From the NCBI RefSeq assembly GCF_036250735.1, contig NZ_CP109430.1, positions 2,108,001-2,172,000 of the forward strand: DNA of 64,000 nt, given 5' to 3'. Of this stretch, positions 16,750 to 27,632 are shown one piece after another (position 1 is the stretch's first letter; the number at the start of each line of letters is the position of its first letter). The DNA is from Streptosporangium sp. NBC_01495 (GTDB lineage Bacteria; Actinomycetota; Actinomycetes; Streptosporangiales; Streptosporangiaceae). Made by a program: the position numbers and the translations under genes. The notes under the pieces are model-generated. The model searched no databases. It had not been told where the DNA came from and was given only the letters and a program-made list of their open reading frames with translations.

Positions 16750-17760
16750 TCAGCGGGGCATCCTGACGACGTCGGCGAGCACGCCCCCCTCGGGGGTGAG
16801 CCGCGCCTCCGACGGGCTGTCGTGGACCACCAGGAGGCGCTCGCCGTCGAGCAGGGTGATCCCCTCCGGGTGGTCGTTGCCGTTCCCGTGCGGCAGGTCG
16901 CCGACGAGATCCAGCTCGTGCCGTACCGAGGGCTCGTCCTCCGGCTGCCAGCGCAGCACCCGGACCGGGCCGTCCAGGCTCATGGTCGGCCCGGCGAGGA
17001 TCAGCAGCCCGTCCCGGTCCGGGCACATGTCGCGGATGCCGAGCCCGCCGAGGTTCAGGAAGTGCGTCCGGTACGGCCTGCCGTCGATGGGGGCGAGCCT
17101 CAGGCTGCCGGGACGCCGGGGGTCGCTCTCCGGCCGGATCTCCAGCAGTACGGCCCAGCCGCGCAGCACCGGGCCGCGCAGGCCGACGAACAGGCGGCCG
17201 TCGAGCATGGCGACGCCCTCGATGTCCAGTCCGTTGTCCTTGCTGGGAATCGCGACGAAGGGGGCGAGGTGCGGGTCGTCCGCCAGCAGGTCGGCCAGGT
17301 TCCGGCCGGGACCCGCCAGGATCTCCGCCCTGCGGGGCCCGTCCTCGCGGACCGGGGTGGCACCCACGAGCGGCAGCCGTACGAGGATGTAGCGGTTCTC
17401 CTCGCGCACCACGCTGCCGAGGCGGCGGCGGGCCTTGTGCGGCGGATGTCCTTTCTTGGCTCGCCTGCGCTTGAGGCTGTGCGACCCGATCACCCAGAGC
17501 CAGCCGTCCGCCCGGCCCAGGCCCTCGATGTCGGCCTCCTCGTCGCGTCCGGCGGGCAGGTCCACGAAATCGGCGAGGTAGAAGGTGCGCTGGTCGTCGT
17601 AGCGCCCGGCGCGGAACGCCAGATGTTCGACGGTGGCGGTCTCGTCACCGGCCAGCCAGAGTCCCAGGGCGTCGGTGCGTACGGCTGACAGATTGGTGTG
17701 CGTTCTCGCCTCGCGTGAGGAGACGTCGAACCTGAGCTCCACCTGGCGTTCCACGAACAT
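16750..17760 (-). CDS. DUF3616-domain protein
   Basis: The 336-aa protein has a beta-propeller-like pattern that matches DUF3616: EADIEGLGRADGWLWVIGSH, NGLDIEGVAMLDGRLFVGLR, LGIRDMCPDRDGLLILAGP and NDHPEGITLLDGERLLVVHD recur as blades. Homologues are uncharacterised and often compared with esterase-like phytase propellers. No signal peptide is visible, so it is probably cytoplasmic. ATG 17760 was chosen as the first Met of the conserved region. It stands alone and is divergent from the next gene. Confidence 0.8.
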   Translation of the reverse strand: MFVERQVELRFDVSSREARTHTNLSAVRTDALGLWLAGDETATVEHLAFRAGRYDDQRTFYLADFVDLPAGRDEEADIEGLGRADGWLWVIGSHSLKRRRAKKGHPPHKARRRLGSVVREENRYILVRLPLVGATPVREDGPRRAEILAGPGRNLADLLADDPHLAPFVAIPSKDNGLDIEGVAMLDGRLFVGLRGPVLRGWAVLLEIRPESDPRRPGSLRLAPIDGRPYRTHFLNLGGLGIRDMCPDRDGLLILAGPTMSLDGPVRVLRWQPEDEPSVRHELDLVGDLPHGNGNDHPEGITLLDGERLLVVHDSPSEARLTPEGGVLADVVRMPR

Positions 17761-17868
17761 CCTGGAATCATCGCAGGGTGTTTCACACCATGGTGAGGAA
17801 GGTACTCGTTCCCGAAGTGTGATGGGGATCCCGCACGGGAAAACCGGATTTGTCGTACGCTCCCGATC

Positions 17869-18954
17869 GTGCTCGATGGGTTGGGTGGGACTCAGGGGAC
17901 CCGGGAGACGGGTCCCGCGCCGACATACGTGACTGCCGAGGCGGCCACGTCGGAGATGCCGAAAATCGTGGCGGAGAGCCCCCCGAAGCTGCCGGATTCC
18001 CCCGTGAAGCGATCCCGCATCGGCGACCTGCCGATGCGCGTGATCTACCGCATCCTGGCCGTGGGCGTCGCGGTGATCCTGGCCGCGGTCGCGACGGTGG
18101 TCGGCTTCGTCTCCTCGGGCTCCCCAGATCAACCGGGCGAGGGAAAGACGGGGCAGATCGCCGCGCCATCTGCCGCGCCACCCTCGCCCGGTTCAGGCTC
18201 GGCGGAGCCGTCCACCCCGGTGACGGAGCCGTCCGCCTCGGAGCCGTCCACCTCGGCGTCGGAGCAGGCGTCCCCCCTGGTGTCGCCCTCGGAGACCTCC
18301 TCCGCATCGGAGACCCCCTCCGTGTCGGCCTCCCCTTCGGGGAGCCCTTCCGAGACGGCCGCCCCCTCCTCCGCGCCCGACGGCTCCGAGCCGGCGCCCG
18401 ACCGCAGCGCGGTCATCGCGGCCCTCACCGACCCCCGGGTGCCCGACCTGCCGCGCGACAAGCGGCTCGGCCGCCTTCCCGGCAAGGCGGACAAGAGCAA
18501 GCGCCGCGTCCAGGACGGCAAGTCGGGTGTGTCGCTGATCCGCCTGGGCAAGCCCTGGAAGGTCTTCGGCGCGGCGCCGTTCTCCACCAAGCAGGTGCTG
18601 CCCAAGGCGAAGGGAGCCGCTCACCGGGCGATGCTCGTGAGCTGCCCGGTGCCGATCCTGGTGCAGAAGGAGGCCAAGGACACCGCGCTGCTGGCCGCCC
18701 GGTGGACGCTCAACCACCACCCCAAGGGCAGCAAGATCAGCTGGACCGCCTCGCAGTCGATCAAGGACGGCTGGCTGCTCGCCTACCGGGTGAAGTACAA
18801 GCTGAAGGGCAAGGCGCGCTCCTCCATGGCCGCCGTCGCCGTGACCGATGTGTCCGGAGCCAAGCCCGCGATGCTCTTCGCGACGATCCCCGACGTCCAG
18901 AGCAAGTACTGGCGGGCCATCAACACGGCGGTCTCCTCCCTCCGATTGAAGTAA
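17869..18954 (+). CDS. Membrane-anchored protein with Ser/Pro-rich stalk, unknown function
   Basis: The 361-aa protein begins at GTG 17869 (ATG 17956 is an alternative). A single transmembrane helix (VIYRILAVGVAVILAAVATV, residues ~57-76) is followed by about 100 residues rich in Ser, Pro, Glu and Thr, a typical wall-spanning stalk. The C-terminal ~170 residues form a basic folded-looking domain (SLIRLGKPWKVFGAAPFST, WTLNHHPKGSKISW). I do not recognise the domain. The layout predicts a surface-exposed domain with an N-in orientation. Confidence 0.7.
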   Translation: MLDGLGGTQGTRETGPAPTYVTAEAATSEMPKIVAESPPKLPDSPVKRSRIGDLPMRVIYRILAVGVAVILAAVATVVGFVSSGSPDQPGEGKTGQIAAPSAAPPSPGSGSAEPSTPVTEPSASEPSTSASEQASPLVSPSETSSASETPSVSASPSGSPSETAAPSSAPDGSEPAPDRSAVIAALTDPRVPDLPRDKRLGRLPGKADKSKRRVQDGKSGVSLIRLGKPWKVFGAAPFSTKQVLPKAKGAAHRAMLVSCPVPILVQKEAKDTALLAARWTLNHHPKGSKISWTASQSIKDGWLLAYRVKYKLKGKARSSMAAVAVTDVSGAKPAMLFATIPDVQSKYWRAINTAVSSLRLK

Positions 18955-19190
18955 GCCCCACCTGGGCAGGAATCGCCTTGTCCGTGTGACCTGGTGAAAC
19001 TCGGGGGAATTTCACGGCCGGCCGCTCCGCCGCCGCACGCGTGACGACCTCCCGCCCGCTCGCCGGGCGCGGGGTTCGGCTCTTTCGCGGAGGCGGACCC
19101 GGTTCGAGGGCCCGGACTGAGCCGGGCGTCCCGGACGCGCCTCCGGGACGCCCGTCCAGGCAGGTTCCCCCGAGCCTCGAGGGGGGAGTC

Positions 19191-21200
<2,010 letters not shown>

Positions 21201-21210
21201 TCTCCGGCAC

Positions 21211-21350
21211 GCTCCTTTCGGCCGGCCGCCCCCGCTCTCCTTCGATCGGATGTTCTCCTTCCCGGTGACCGGACACCCTTGCTCTCTTCGGTCGGCCGCC
21301 CCCGCTCTCCTTCGACCGGACCTCCTCGTTCCCGGTGACCGGACGTTCTC
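21211..21350. repeat. Two tandem ~70-bp repeats
   Basis: Positions 21211-21280 and 21281-21350 are near-copies, each holding GCCGCCCCCGCTCTCCTTCG and TCCCGGTGACCGGAC. The second motif contains the palindrome CCGGTGACCGG. The pair occupies most of the ftsH-maf gap. Confidence 0.75.
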
Positions 21351-21405
21351 GCCGGTGCTCGCCCGTGGCGAGGGGACGGGTGGAGCCGCGCTAGGCTCGG
21401 TCGCC

Positions 21406-21999
21406 GTGACCCAGATCGTCCTAGCCTCCGCCTCTCCCGCCCGCCTCTCCCTGCTCCGCAGTGCCGGACTCGATCCCAAGGTGATCGTCAGCGGTGTGGA
21501 CGAGGACGCCATCACCGCCGACAGCCCGAGCGAGCTCTGCCTCGCGCTGGCCCGCGCGAAGGCGACCGTGGTCGCCGGTGGCCTGACCGGTGGGCTGGTC
21601 ATCGGCTGCGACTCGGTGCTCGAACTCGACGGACGTGCCCACGGCAAGCCGTCCTCGCCCGAGGAGGCCGTCGCCCGCTGGCGCGACATGCGCGGACGCG
21701 AGGGACGCCTGCTCACCGGCCACTGCGTCATCGACGCCGCGGACGGGCGCGAGGTGGCGGAGGTGGGCGCGACGGTCGTGCGCTTCGGCACCCCCGGAGA
21801 CGACGAGATCGCCGCCTATGTCGCCACCGGCGAGCCCCTCCACGTCGCCGGAGCCTTCACGCTGGACGGCCGCGGCGGCTGGTTCGTCGACGGCATCGAC
21901 GGCGACCACGGCAATGTCCTGGGCATCTCCCTGCCACTGCTCCGCCGCCTCCTCGGCGCCCTCGGGGTCTCCGTCCCCGGCCTCTGGCAGCGGTCCTGA
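21406..21999 (+). CDS. maf: Maf-family nucleotide pyrophosphatase
   Basis: This 197-aa protein has the Maf signature at its N-terminus ([19 protein letters not shown]), the catalytic region [18 protein letters not shown] and [19 protein letters not shown]. Maf proteins hydrolyse non-canonical or dTTP/UTP nucleotides to monophosphates and are linked to septum formation. GTG 21406 is the natural start since [11 protein letters not shown] begins the fold. Confidence 0.92.
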   Translation: MTQIVLASASPARLSLLRSAGLDPKVIVSGVDEDAITADSPSELCLALARAKATVVAGGLTGGLVIGCDSVLELDGRAHGKPSSPEEAVARWRDMRGREGRLLTGHCVIDAADGREVAEVGATVVRFGTPGDDEIAAYVATGEPLHVAGAFTLDGRGGWFVDGIDGDHGNVLGISLPLLRRLLGALGVSVPGLWQRS

Positions 22000-22002
22000 C
22001 GT

Positions 22003-22265
22003 CTGCCGTCTCGTATGTCGGCCGTCTCATAGGCCGTCGGCCTTCCGGAGGCGTTCCTCTGATGCCTGCCGTCTCTGTACGTCGCCGGCCTTCTTGAGGC
22101 GTTCCCCTGACGTCTGCCGTCTCTGTACGCCGTCGGTCTTTTGGGAAGCGAGCCCCCGGTGTCTGCCGTCTCGTAGGTCGTCGGCCTTTGGGAGGCGTTG
22201 CTCTGATGCCTGCCGTCTCATACGTCGCCGGTCTTCGGGAAGCGGGTCCTGCCGTCTCCCGTACG
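22003..22265. repeat. Degenerate 46-50-bp tandem repeat, about 5 units
   Basis: Units contain TGCCTGCCGTCTC, TACGTCGCCGGCCTT and GAGGCGTTCC in order, repeating from just past the maf stop to about 70 bp before the EI24 gene. It fills nearly all of the 337-bp gap 22000-22336; no gene or clear terminator is seen there. Confidence 0.75.
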
Positions 22266-22336
22266 TCCGGGGGTGTGTCCGGCGCCGTCGTGGGCGCACC
22301 CTCCCGGGTGACGTCCTATCCCGATAATCTTCCGCC

Positions 22337-23137
22337 ATGGGTCATTTCCGCTCCTTTCTGGACGGCATCGGGTTCTTCTTCCAGGGACTGCGCTGGGTCG
22401 CGCGATATCCGCGCTGGTGGCTGTTCGGGGTGATCCCGGCTCTGATCGCGTTCACCCTCTACGCGGCCGGCCTCTACTTCCTCGGCACGAACGCGCTGGA
22501 CATCGCCGCGTGGGGCACGCCGTTCGCCGACGGGTGGAGCGAGGCGACGCGGACCGCGCTGCGGGCGCTGGTCGGGCTGGCGCTCTTTGTCGCCGGGCTG
22601 ATCCTGTCGGTGGTGACCTTCACGGCGATCACCCTCATCCTGGGCGACCCCTTCTACGAGAAGCTCTCCGAGAAGGTGGAGGAGACCTACGGGGAGGTGC
22701 CGACCGGCCACGACCTTCCGCTGTGGAAGTCGATCCCCCGATCCATCAGGGACAGCCTGATCACCCTCGGATGGCTGCTGCTGTTCACGATCCCGCTGTT
22801 CTTCCTCGGTTTCGTGCCGGTGATCGGGCAGACGGTGGTGCCGGTCCTGGGCGCCCTGGTCTCGGGTTTCTTCCTCACGATCGAGCTGACCACGCTGGCC
22901 CTTGAGCGCAGGGGCCTGGCGCGCAGGAGCCGCTTCGGCCTGCTCAAGGGGAACAAGGCCCCCGCGCTCGGCTTCGGGATCCTGCTCTTCCTGCTCTTCC
23001 TCATCCCGTTCGTCGCGGTGATCGCGATGCCCGCCGCCGTGGCCGGTGCGGCCATCATGGTCCGCACCCGCCTGGCGCCGCCCGTCCTCCCGGTGGGCAG
23101 GACGGGCGAGAGCCCGCGCGTCGACAGGGGCGTCTGA
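22337..23137 (+). CDS. EI24/CysZ-like membrane protein
   Basis: The 266-aa protein matches PF07264 (EI24): FFFQGLRWVARYPRWW at the N-terminus, four or more hydrophobic segments (IPALIAFTLYAAGLYFL, ALVGLALFVAGLILSVVTF, ITLGWLLLFTIPLFFLGFVP, AVIAMPAAVAGAAIM) and the conserved loop LGDPFYEKLSEKVEE. Bacterial members include CysZ, a sulfate uptake protein, but actinobacterial ones are mostly uncharacterised and no sulfate genes adjoin. It should be an integral plasma-membrane protein. Confidence 0.85.
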   Translation: MGHFRSFLDGIGFFFQGLRWVARYPRWWLFGVIPALIAFTLYAAGLYFLGTNALDIAAWGTPFADGWSEATRTALRALVGLALFVAGLILSVVTFTAITLILGDPFYEKLSEKVEETYGEVPTGHDLPLWKSIPRSIRDSLITLGWLLLFTIPLFFLGFVPVIGQTVVPVLGALVSGFFLTIELTTLALERRGLARRSRFGLLKGNKAPALGFGILLFLLFLIPFVAVIAMPAAVAGAAIMVRTRLAPPVLPVGRTGESPRVDRGV

Positions 23138-23280
23138 GCGGTTCCGGCCGACTTCGGCGGACCCCTGCGGAGACAGGGGCGCGACCCTTTGGCCGTTCAG
23201 CTGTGGACAGTCGCGGGCTCTGTCCACAGAAAGGGGTTCGGTGCGGAGGAGGTGGTCCGGTTTCGGCGAGGCTTCGGGGC

Positions 23281-24789
23281 ATGACGCCAGACATCCCGGC
23301 CTCGCCCGAGCCCCTGTCCCCTCAGGCCTTCGCCTCACCCGAGTCCGAGTCCCCGCCCCCGTCCCTCCCGTGCCCGGCTTCGCCCGAAGCATCGTCCTCT
23401 CCGCCCCGGGTCTCATCCGAGCCCCCGTCCTCTTCGTCCTCGGCTTCGCCCGAGCCCCCGTTCTCTCTGCCCCCGGCCTCACCTGAAGCACCGTCCCTCA
23501 CCCCCCGGGTCTCGCCTGAAGCATCGTCCCCTCCGCCCAGGGTCTCGCCCGAAGTGCCGTTTCCCCGTTCCCCGGTCTCGCCCGAAGCGCCGTCTCCACC
23601 CTCCCCGGTCTCGCTCGAGCCGCCGTACCCACCTTCTCCACCCGCCCCGTTTTCTCCGCCCGCTTCGCCGCCCCGGCTCCTGCTCGGTTCCACCGAAGAC
23701 GTCCTGGGAGCTGTTCCTTATCTGCTGGGGTTCCACCCCGCCGACAGTCTCGTCGTCATCGGACTCACGGGCAGCCCGTCCAGGAGCAGGCTGCACCTCA
23801 CCGTCCGATGGGATCTGCCCCTGGGCCCCGGCGGTCTTGGCCAGATCGCCCCGCTCTTCGGGAAGGAGGGCGTCACCCAGGTCGTCGTGGTCGGTTACGG
23901 TTCCGGCCCGCTGGTGACCCCGGCCGTCGACGAGGCCCTGGCGCTGTTCCGCCGGAGCGAGCTCACCGTCGTCGACGCGCTCCGGGCGGAAGACGGCCGC
24001 TACTGGTCGTACGGGTGCTCGCGGAGCGACTGCTGCCCGGCCGACGGCGTGCCGTACGAGCGGCGGGCCGGCGCGGTCGCGGCCGAGGCGGTCCTGCACG
24101 GGCTGGTCGCCCTGCCGGACAGGCAGGCCCTGGAGCGTTCGCTCGACCCGGTCACCGGGCCCGCGCGGGAGGCCATGCGCGAGGCGACGGGCCGACTCAC
24201 GGGGGAGTTGCGCGGCAGGCTAGCCGGATGCCGCGACGTCGACGGGTTCGCGGCGGAGTTCGTCGCGGACGGCATGGCCAGGGTTCGCGAGGCGATCGTC
24301 ACCTACGCCTCGGGAGGGCGGCTCGGCGAGGACCAGGCGGTCAGGCTGGGGCTCGGCCTGGCGGTGATCAGGATCCGTGACGAGGCGTGGGCACTGGTCA
24401 CCGACGAGAGCCAGGACACGCATCTCAAACTCTGGCACGACCTCACCCGGAGGCTGGAGCCGAGGTTCGTGCCTCCGGTGGCCTCGCTGCTCGGCCTGGT
24501 CGCCTGGCGGCGGGGAGACTCCGCGCTGGCGGGCGTCGCTCTCACCCGGGCGCACGAGGCCGACCCCGGATACTCGATGGCCAACCTGCTCGCGCACGCG
24601 ATCCACCATCTGGTCCCGCCCCACGTGCTCAACGACAGGATGCCCAGCCCCGAGGAGCTCGATCGGGAGATGGGCAGTCCCCGGATGGCCTGGCTGCTCC
24701 CGATGGCCGCGCTGCTGGAGGATCCCGGCGGCCCCGGCCCCGGCCGCGAGGCGGCGGCCGGTCCTTCGCGTTCCCGCGTCACCGGATGA
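23281..24789 (+). CDS. DUF4192-family protein with long repetitive N-terminus
   Basis: From residue ~138 the protein is a clear DUF4192 member: LLLGSTEDVLGAVPYLLGFH then PADSLVVIGL, YWSYGCSRSDCCPADGVPY, and the C-terminal LLGLVAWRRGDSALAGVAL then RAHEADPGYSMANLL (TPR-like). DUF4192 proteins are cytoplasmic and of unknown function. The first ~135 residues are an unusual run of Pro/Ser/Glu repeats (SPEAPS-, PRVSPEA-like units). DUF4192 proteins as I remember them start close to the LLGS motif, so the extension is either a real disordered tail or non-coding repeat DNA read in frame. Confidence 0.8.
   Translation: MTPDIPASPEPLSPQAFASPESESPPPSLPCPASPEASSSPPRVSSEPPSSSSSASPEPPFSLPPASPEAPSLTPRVSPEASSPPPRVSPEVPFPRSPVSPEAPSPPSPVSLEPPYPPSPPAPFSPPASPPRLLLGSTEDVLGAVPYLLGFHPADSLVVIGLTGSPSRSRLHLTVRWDLPLGPGGLGQIAPLFGKEGVTQVVVVGYGSGPLVTPAVDEALALFRRSELTVVDALRAEDGRYWSYGCSRSDCCPADGVPYERRAGAVAAEAVLHGLVALPDRQALERSLDPVTGPAREAMREATGRLTGELRGRLAGCRDVDGFAAEFVADGMARVREAIVTYASGGRLGEDQAVRLGLGLAVIRIRDEAWALVTDESQDTHLKLWHDLTRRLEPRFVPPVASLLGLVAWRRGDSALAGVALTRAHEADPGYSMANLLAHAIHHLVPPHVLNDRMPSPEELDREMGSPRMAWLLPMAALLEDPGGPGPGREAAAGPSRSRVTG
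23300..23670 (+). repeat. Minisatellite encoding the DUF4192 N-terminal tail
   Basis: C-rich units built on CCCGAAGC(A/G)CCGTC and CCGGTCTCGCCCGAAG repeat at about 30-bp multiples through the 5' part of the DUF4192 gene, staying in frame. It resembles the intergenic minisatellites elsewhere in the window. Confidence 0.6.
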
Positions 24790-25040
24790 CGGGATCTCCC
24801 CGGTTCCGGTGACGACAGGCTGCCGGGTTCCGGTGACGACAGGTGGCCGGAGTTCTCGGGTTCCGGTCATCAGGGGCCCGGTCTCCCGGCTCAGCTCTCC
24901 GTGCGCCTCCGACGATCGTCGCGGGCCCTCCGAGGCCGGTGCGAAGGGAGGTCGAGCCGGTGGCGTGTCACCGGTCCTTCAGGCCATCGGTTCACCGGTC
25001 CTTCAGGTCACCGATTCACTGGTTCTTCAGGCCACCGGTC
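24790..25040. repeat. Two repeat patches at convergent gene ends
   Basis: 24790-24870 repeats GGTTCCGGTGACGACAGG. 24968-25040 holds three ~24-bp copies of TCACCGGTCCTTCAGGCCA. The second patch runs into the last codons of the neighbouring glycosyltransferase gene (stop at 25016). There is no gene between 24790 and 25015. Confidence 0.65.
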
Positions 25041-26038
25041 TGGGGGACCCAGGTAGCGGTCGGCCGTCCTCCCTGCAGGACGCGCTGGAGCACGCCGACT
25101 CCCGCTCCCGTCGCTCCCACGAAGGTGACCAGAAGGTGGACGGCACTGAAGTAGAGGCCGAAGAGGAGGCCCCGGCGGGCGAACACCCGGCGATACGTGC
25201 TGTTGTCAAGGGCCACGGCGGCGGCGACGAGCAGCGGCGACGCGAGGGCGCCGACGGGGCCGACCAGCAGCGGCAGCAGGGCCGCCGGCACGGCGGCGAC
25301 CAGCAGAACACCGCCGAACGCGCGCGGTACGGAGTCGCCCGGCGTCTCGCCCCGGGTCCACTCCCGAGCGCTCACCCGTGCGCGCCGGAACACCTTGTTC
25401 AGGATCATCCGCAGCGTGGAGTCGTGGTCGGCCCGGCCACAGACGGCGTCGGTGATGCGCACCTCGTAGTCTTTCCGCATCAGCCGGGAGCGGTAGTCCG
25501 CGGACACCGTGTCGCTCAGATGCGGGTTGAAGGGGCCGATCTCCTTGAACACCTCGGTCGTCACGGCGAGCACGGCCGCGTGCAGCTCAAGGGTCGGACG
25601 GTCGGTCGGCATCCACCAGTGATACATCTGCAGCGCGCGATACTGCGCGGGGAGGGTCCGGGCCGCCAGCGGCTCGGGGTGCAGGATGCCGCCAAGGGCA
25701 CCCAGTTTGGGCTCGGCCTGGAGGATGTTCACCGCGTTCTCCACGGCGTCCGGGTCGAGTGCGATGTCGCCGTCCTGGAAGAGCAAGATCTCGCCGTGGG
25801 CGTGCTCGGCGCCGAGGTTGCGCGCGGTCGACGCCCCGCTGTTGACCTCGGTGCGCAGCACGGTGACGCCCATCGACCTCGCCACCTCCGCCGCGTCCTC
25901 GGTGCCGCAGTCGTCCACCACGATGACCTCGATGGGCGAGTAGGTCTGCTTCTCCAGTGCGCGCAGGCACAGGCGTAACACGTGGGACCGGTTGAAGCTG
26001 GGGATGATGACCGAGACTAGCGGGCGTTCTCGACTCAT
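25016..26038 (-). CDS. Membrane-anchored family 2 glycosyltransferase (GT-A)
   Basis: The 340-aa protein has a GT-A fold N-terminus: PLVSVIIPSFNRSHVLRLCL, VIVVDDCGTEDAAEVA, NSGASTARNLGAEHAHGE and DxD-like FQDGDIALDPDAV. The later ADHDSTLRMILNKVFRRAR tract is shared with the two other close paralogues of the cluster. Three C-terminal hydrophobic segments anchor it in the membrane with the active site inside. It would transfer a nucleotide-sugar residue to a lipid carrier or surface glycan. ATG 26038 fits GGAG at 6 nt. Codon 21 is TTA. It is divergent from the rest of the cluster. Confidence 0.88.
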   Translation of the reverse strand: MSRERPLVSVIIPSFNRSHVLRLCLRALEKQTYSPIEVIVVDDCGTEDAAEVARSMGVTVLRTEVNSGASTARNLGAEHAHGEILLFQDGDIALDPDAVENAVNILQAEPKLGALGGILHPEPLAARTLPAQYRALQMYHWWMPTDRPTLELHAAVLAVTTEVFKEIGPFNPHLSDTVSADYRSRLMRKDYEVRITDAVCGRADHDSTLRMILNKVFRRARVSAREWTRGETPGDSVPRAFGGVLLVAAVPAALLPLLVGPVGALASPLLVAAAVALDNSTYRRVFARRGLLFGLYFSAVHLLVTFVGATGAGVGVLQRVLQGGRPTATWVPQTGGLKNQ

Positions 26039-26175
26039 GGGTCGCTCCATTGGCTGAAGGCCGCTCTTTCCGAACCGCCGGGTGTTGGCCGATGATGAGG
26101 GCGGGCTGCCCCGGTGGGTCTTCGGTCAACCGGCCGTGGCTCGTCACCCGACCTCCGACCCCTTGCTTCCGGACC

Positions 26176-26208
26176 ACGCTAGTCGCGATGGCTTGTCTCA
26201 TTCTTGTC
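26176..26208 (-). promoter_or_regulatory. SARP-type box facing GT-A gene
   Basis: On the minus strand GACAAG occurs at 26208-26203 and 26197-26192, exactly 11 bp apart. Nine nt after the second heptamer lies TAGCGT (26181-26176). Direct heptamer repeats at 11-bp spacing just upstream of a -10 box are how SARP regulators bind. Confidence 0.42.
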
Positions 26209-26279
26209 GAGCCGTCCGCCATGTCATACGGTTCCGTTTCTATGCGGCTTATGTGATCTACGCGATCCAGGGCGCGGAC

Positions 26280-26312
26280 GACAAGGAAGCGACAAGAACC
26301 GGTCAGTACGTT
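26280..26312 (+). promoter_or_regulatory. SARP-type box facing EEP1 operon
   Basis: GACAAG occurs at 26280-26285 and 26291-26296, again 11 bp apart. TACGTT (26307-26312) lies 9 nt past the second heptamer. Element sequence, spacing and -10 distance match the box on the opposite strand. Confidence 0.42.
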
Positions 26313-26387
26313 GAGGTACCGCTGGAAGTGATCGCGGATCGTCAATGGCTGTCGCCGGCCTGACCTACGTGCCGAGGTGGTGTGCTG

Positions 26388-27614
26388 ATGGGCGACCGGG
26401 ACATCATGACCGAGGATCAGCCCACGGAGGTCCCACCCGAGCAGCCGGTCGGCTGGCGAGCTCGCCTTGGCCGGTTCATCCGGCCACGGCGGCGGTGGTG
26501 CCTGGGCACCAAGCTGGTGGTGACCGCCACCACGGGGTGGCTGCTGTTCGTGGTCGCGCACCTGCTGGTGAGCGGCCGCACCTCGCTGTGGGCCCCGCTC
26601 GACCTCATCCCGCCGTTCATGTTCGTGGTGGTGCCGGCGCTGCTGCTGGTGGTGGCGCCGCTCGCGCGCCCGGCCCGGTGGCGGATCATCGCGACGCTGG
26701 TGTTCACCCTGGTGCTCGGCGCGGGACAGAGCGGGATCAACGTGGCGACCCTCTGGCACACCCCGCCGCCCGCGCCGCCCGGGGCGATCAAGGTGACCAC
26801 CTGGAACACCGAGTTCTGGGATCAGGACTGGCGCACCTCCGACGGAAACCGCTATTCGCCTAACTTCTATGACTATCTACGCAAGATGGACGCAGACGTC
26901 TACCTGCTCTCCGAGTACCTGTACGTCGACACCTCGGCGGGGGACATGATGGCGTCGAAGTGGACCGCCGACATGGCACTCCGCATCGACAAGGCGGCGG
27001 AGCTGCGACGCGAGTTCCCGGGATACGAGGTCGCGACGTCCGGGGAGCTGATCACGCTCTCCCGGCTGCCCATCGTCGCGCAGCGCGGCCTCGACATGAC
27101 CCCGTGGCTGCCCGAGGAGCAGAAGGCGGTGCCGGAGGTGATGCGGAGCTGGCCGACCTCCTACACGGTCGAGACACTGCGCACCGACATTCAGGTGAAC
27201 GGTACGGTCGTCTCCTTCTACAACACGCAGATCAACCAGCCCCCGCTCGACTGGCGGCTGTACGACGGCGAGGCCCGCGGTTCCAACCAGTACGCCCACA
27301 GCCGGCGGGAGGCGAGCTATCGGGCGCTTTGCGCGGACATCGAGGCCAACGACCATTCGGTGGTGCTCGCCGGTGACCTGAACACCACCCCGGCGATGGG
27401 GATGCTCCGGCTGCTGCCGGAGAAGCTGGTCGATCACACCCAGGCGCTGCCGTCCCTCTATCCGGTCAGCTACCTCTCCGGAGTCGGCGAGCTCTGGCGG
27501 ATCGACTGGGTGCTCACCACGCCGGACGTCGTCGTGCACCGCTACGAGATGCCCGGAGCCGCCGGACTGTCCGACCACCGTCCTCAACAAACGGTTCTAT
27601 CGGTTGGCCACTGA
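26388..27614 (+). CDS. Membrane-anchored EEP-family phosphodiesterase/phosphatase 1 (VanJ-like layout)
   Basis: The 408-aa protein has three N-terminal transmembrane helices (LVVTATTGWLLFVVAHLLV, LIPPFMFVVVPALLLVVAPL, IIATLVFTLVLGAGQSG) and then an extracytoplasmic endonuclease/exonuclease/phosphatase domain: TTWNTEFWD, YLLSEY (metal Glu), FYNTQIN, LAGDLNTTP, WRIDWVLTTPD and LSDH. The same layout occurs in VanJ-type proteins, which act on polyprenyl pyrophosphates; that role is inferred. The motif usually read as NTH has Gln (residue 281) where its paralogue EEP2 has His, so activity may be reduced. ATG 26388 has GAGGTGG at 7 nt. It begins a six-gene plus-strand operon. Confidence 0.82.
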   Translation: MGDRDIMTEDQPTEVPPEQPVGWRARLGRFIRPRRRWCLGTKLVVTATTGWLLFVVAHLLVSGRTSLWAPLDLIPPFMFVVVPALLLVVAPLARPARWRIIATLVFTLVLGAGQSGINVATLWHTPPPAPPGAIKVTTWNTEFWDQDWRTSDGNRYSPNFYDYLRKMDADVYLLSEYLYVDTSAGDMMASKWTADMALRIDKAAELRREFPGYEVATSGELITLSRLPIVAQRGLDMTPWLPEEQKAVPEVMRSWPTSYTVETLRTDIQVNGTVVSFYNTQINQPPLDWRLYDGEARGSNQYAHSRREASYRALCADIEANDHSVVLAGDLNTTPAMGMLRLLPEKLVDHTQALPSLYPVSYLSGVGELWRIDWVLTTPDVVVHRYEMPGAAGLSDHRPQQTVLSVGH

Positions 27615-27632
27615 GCCGTGGAAGGAATTGAC

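Larger units (their letters stand above)
26039..26387. other. Divergent regulatory region of the glycosyltransferase cluster
   Basis: 349 bp with no gene, locally AT-richer than its surroundings. It contains two SARP-type direct-repeat boxes, one on each strand and each followed by a TAnnnT -10-like hexamer (separate entries). GAGGTGG at 26374-26380 is the ribosome-binding site of the next gene. Confidence 0.55.
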
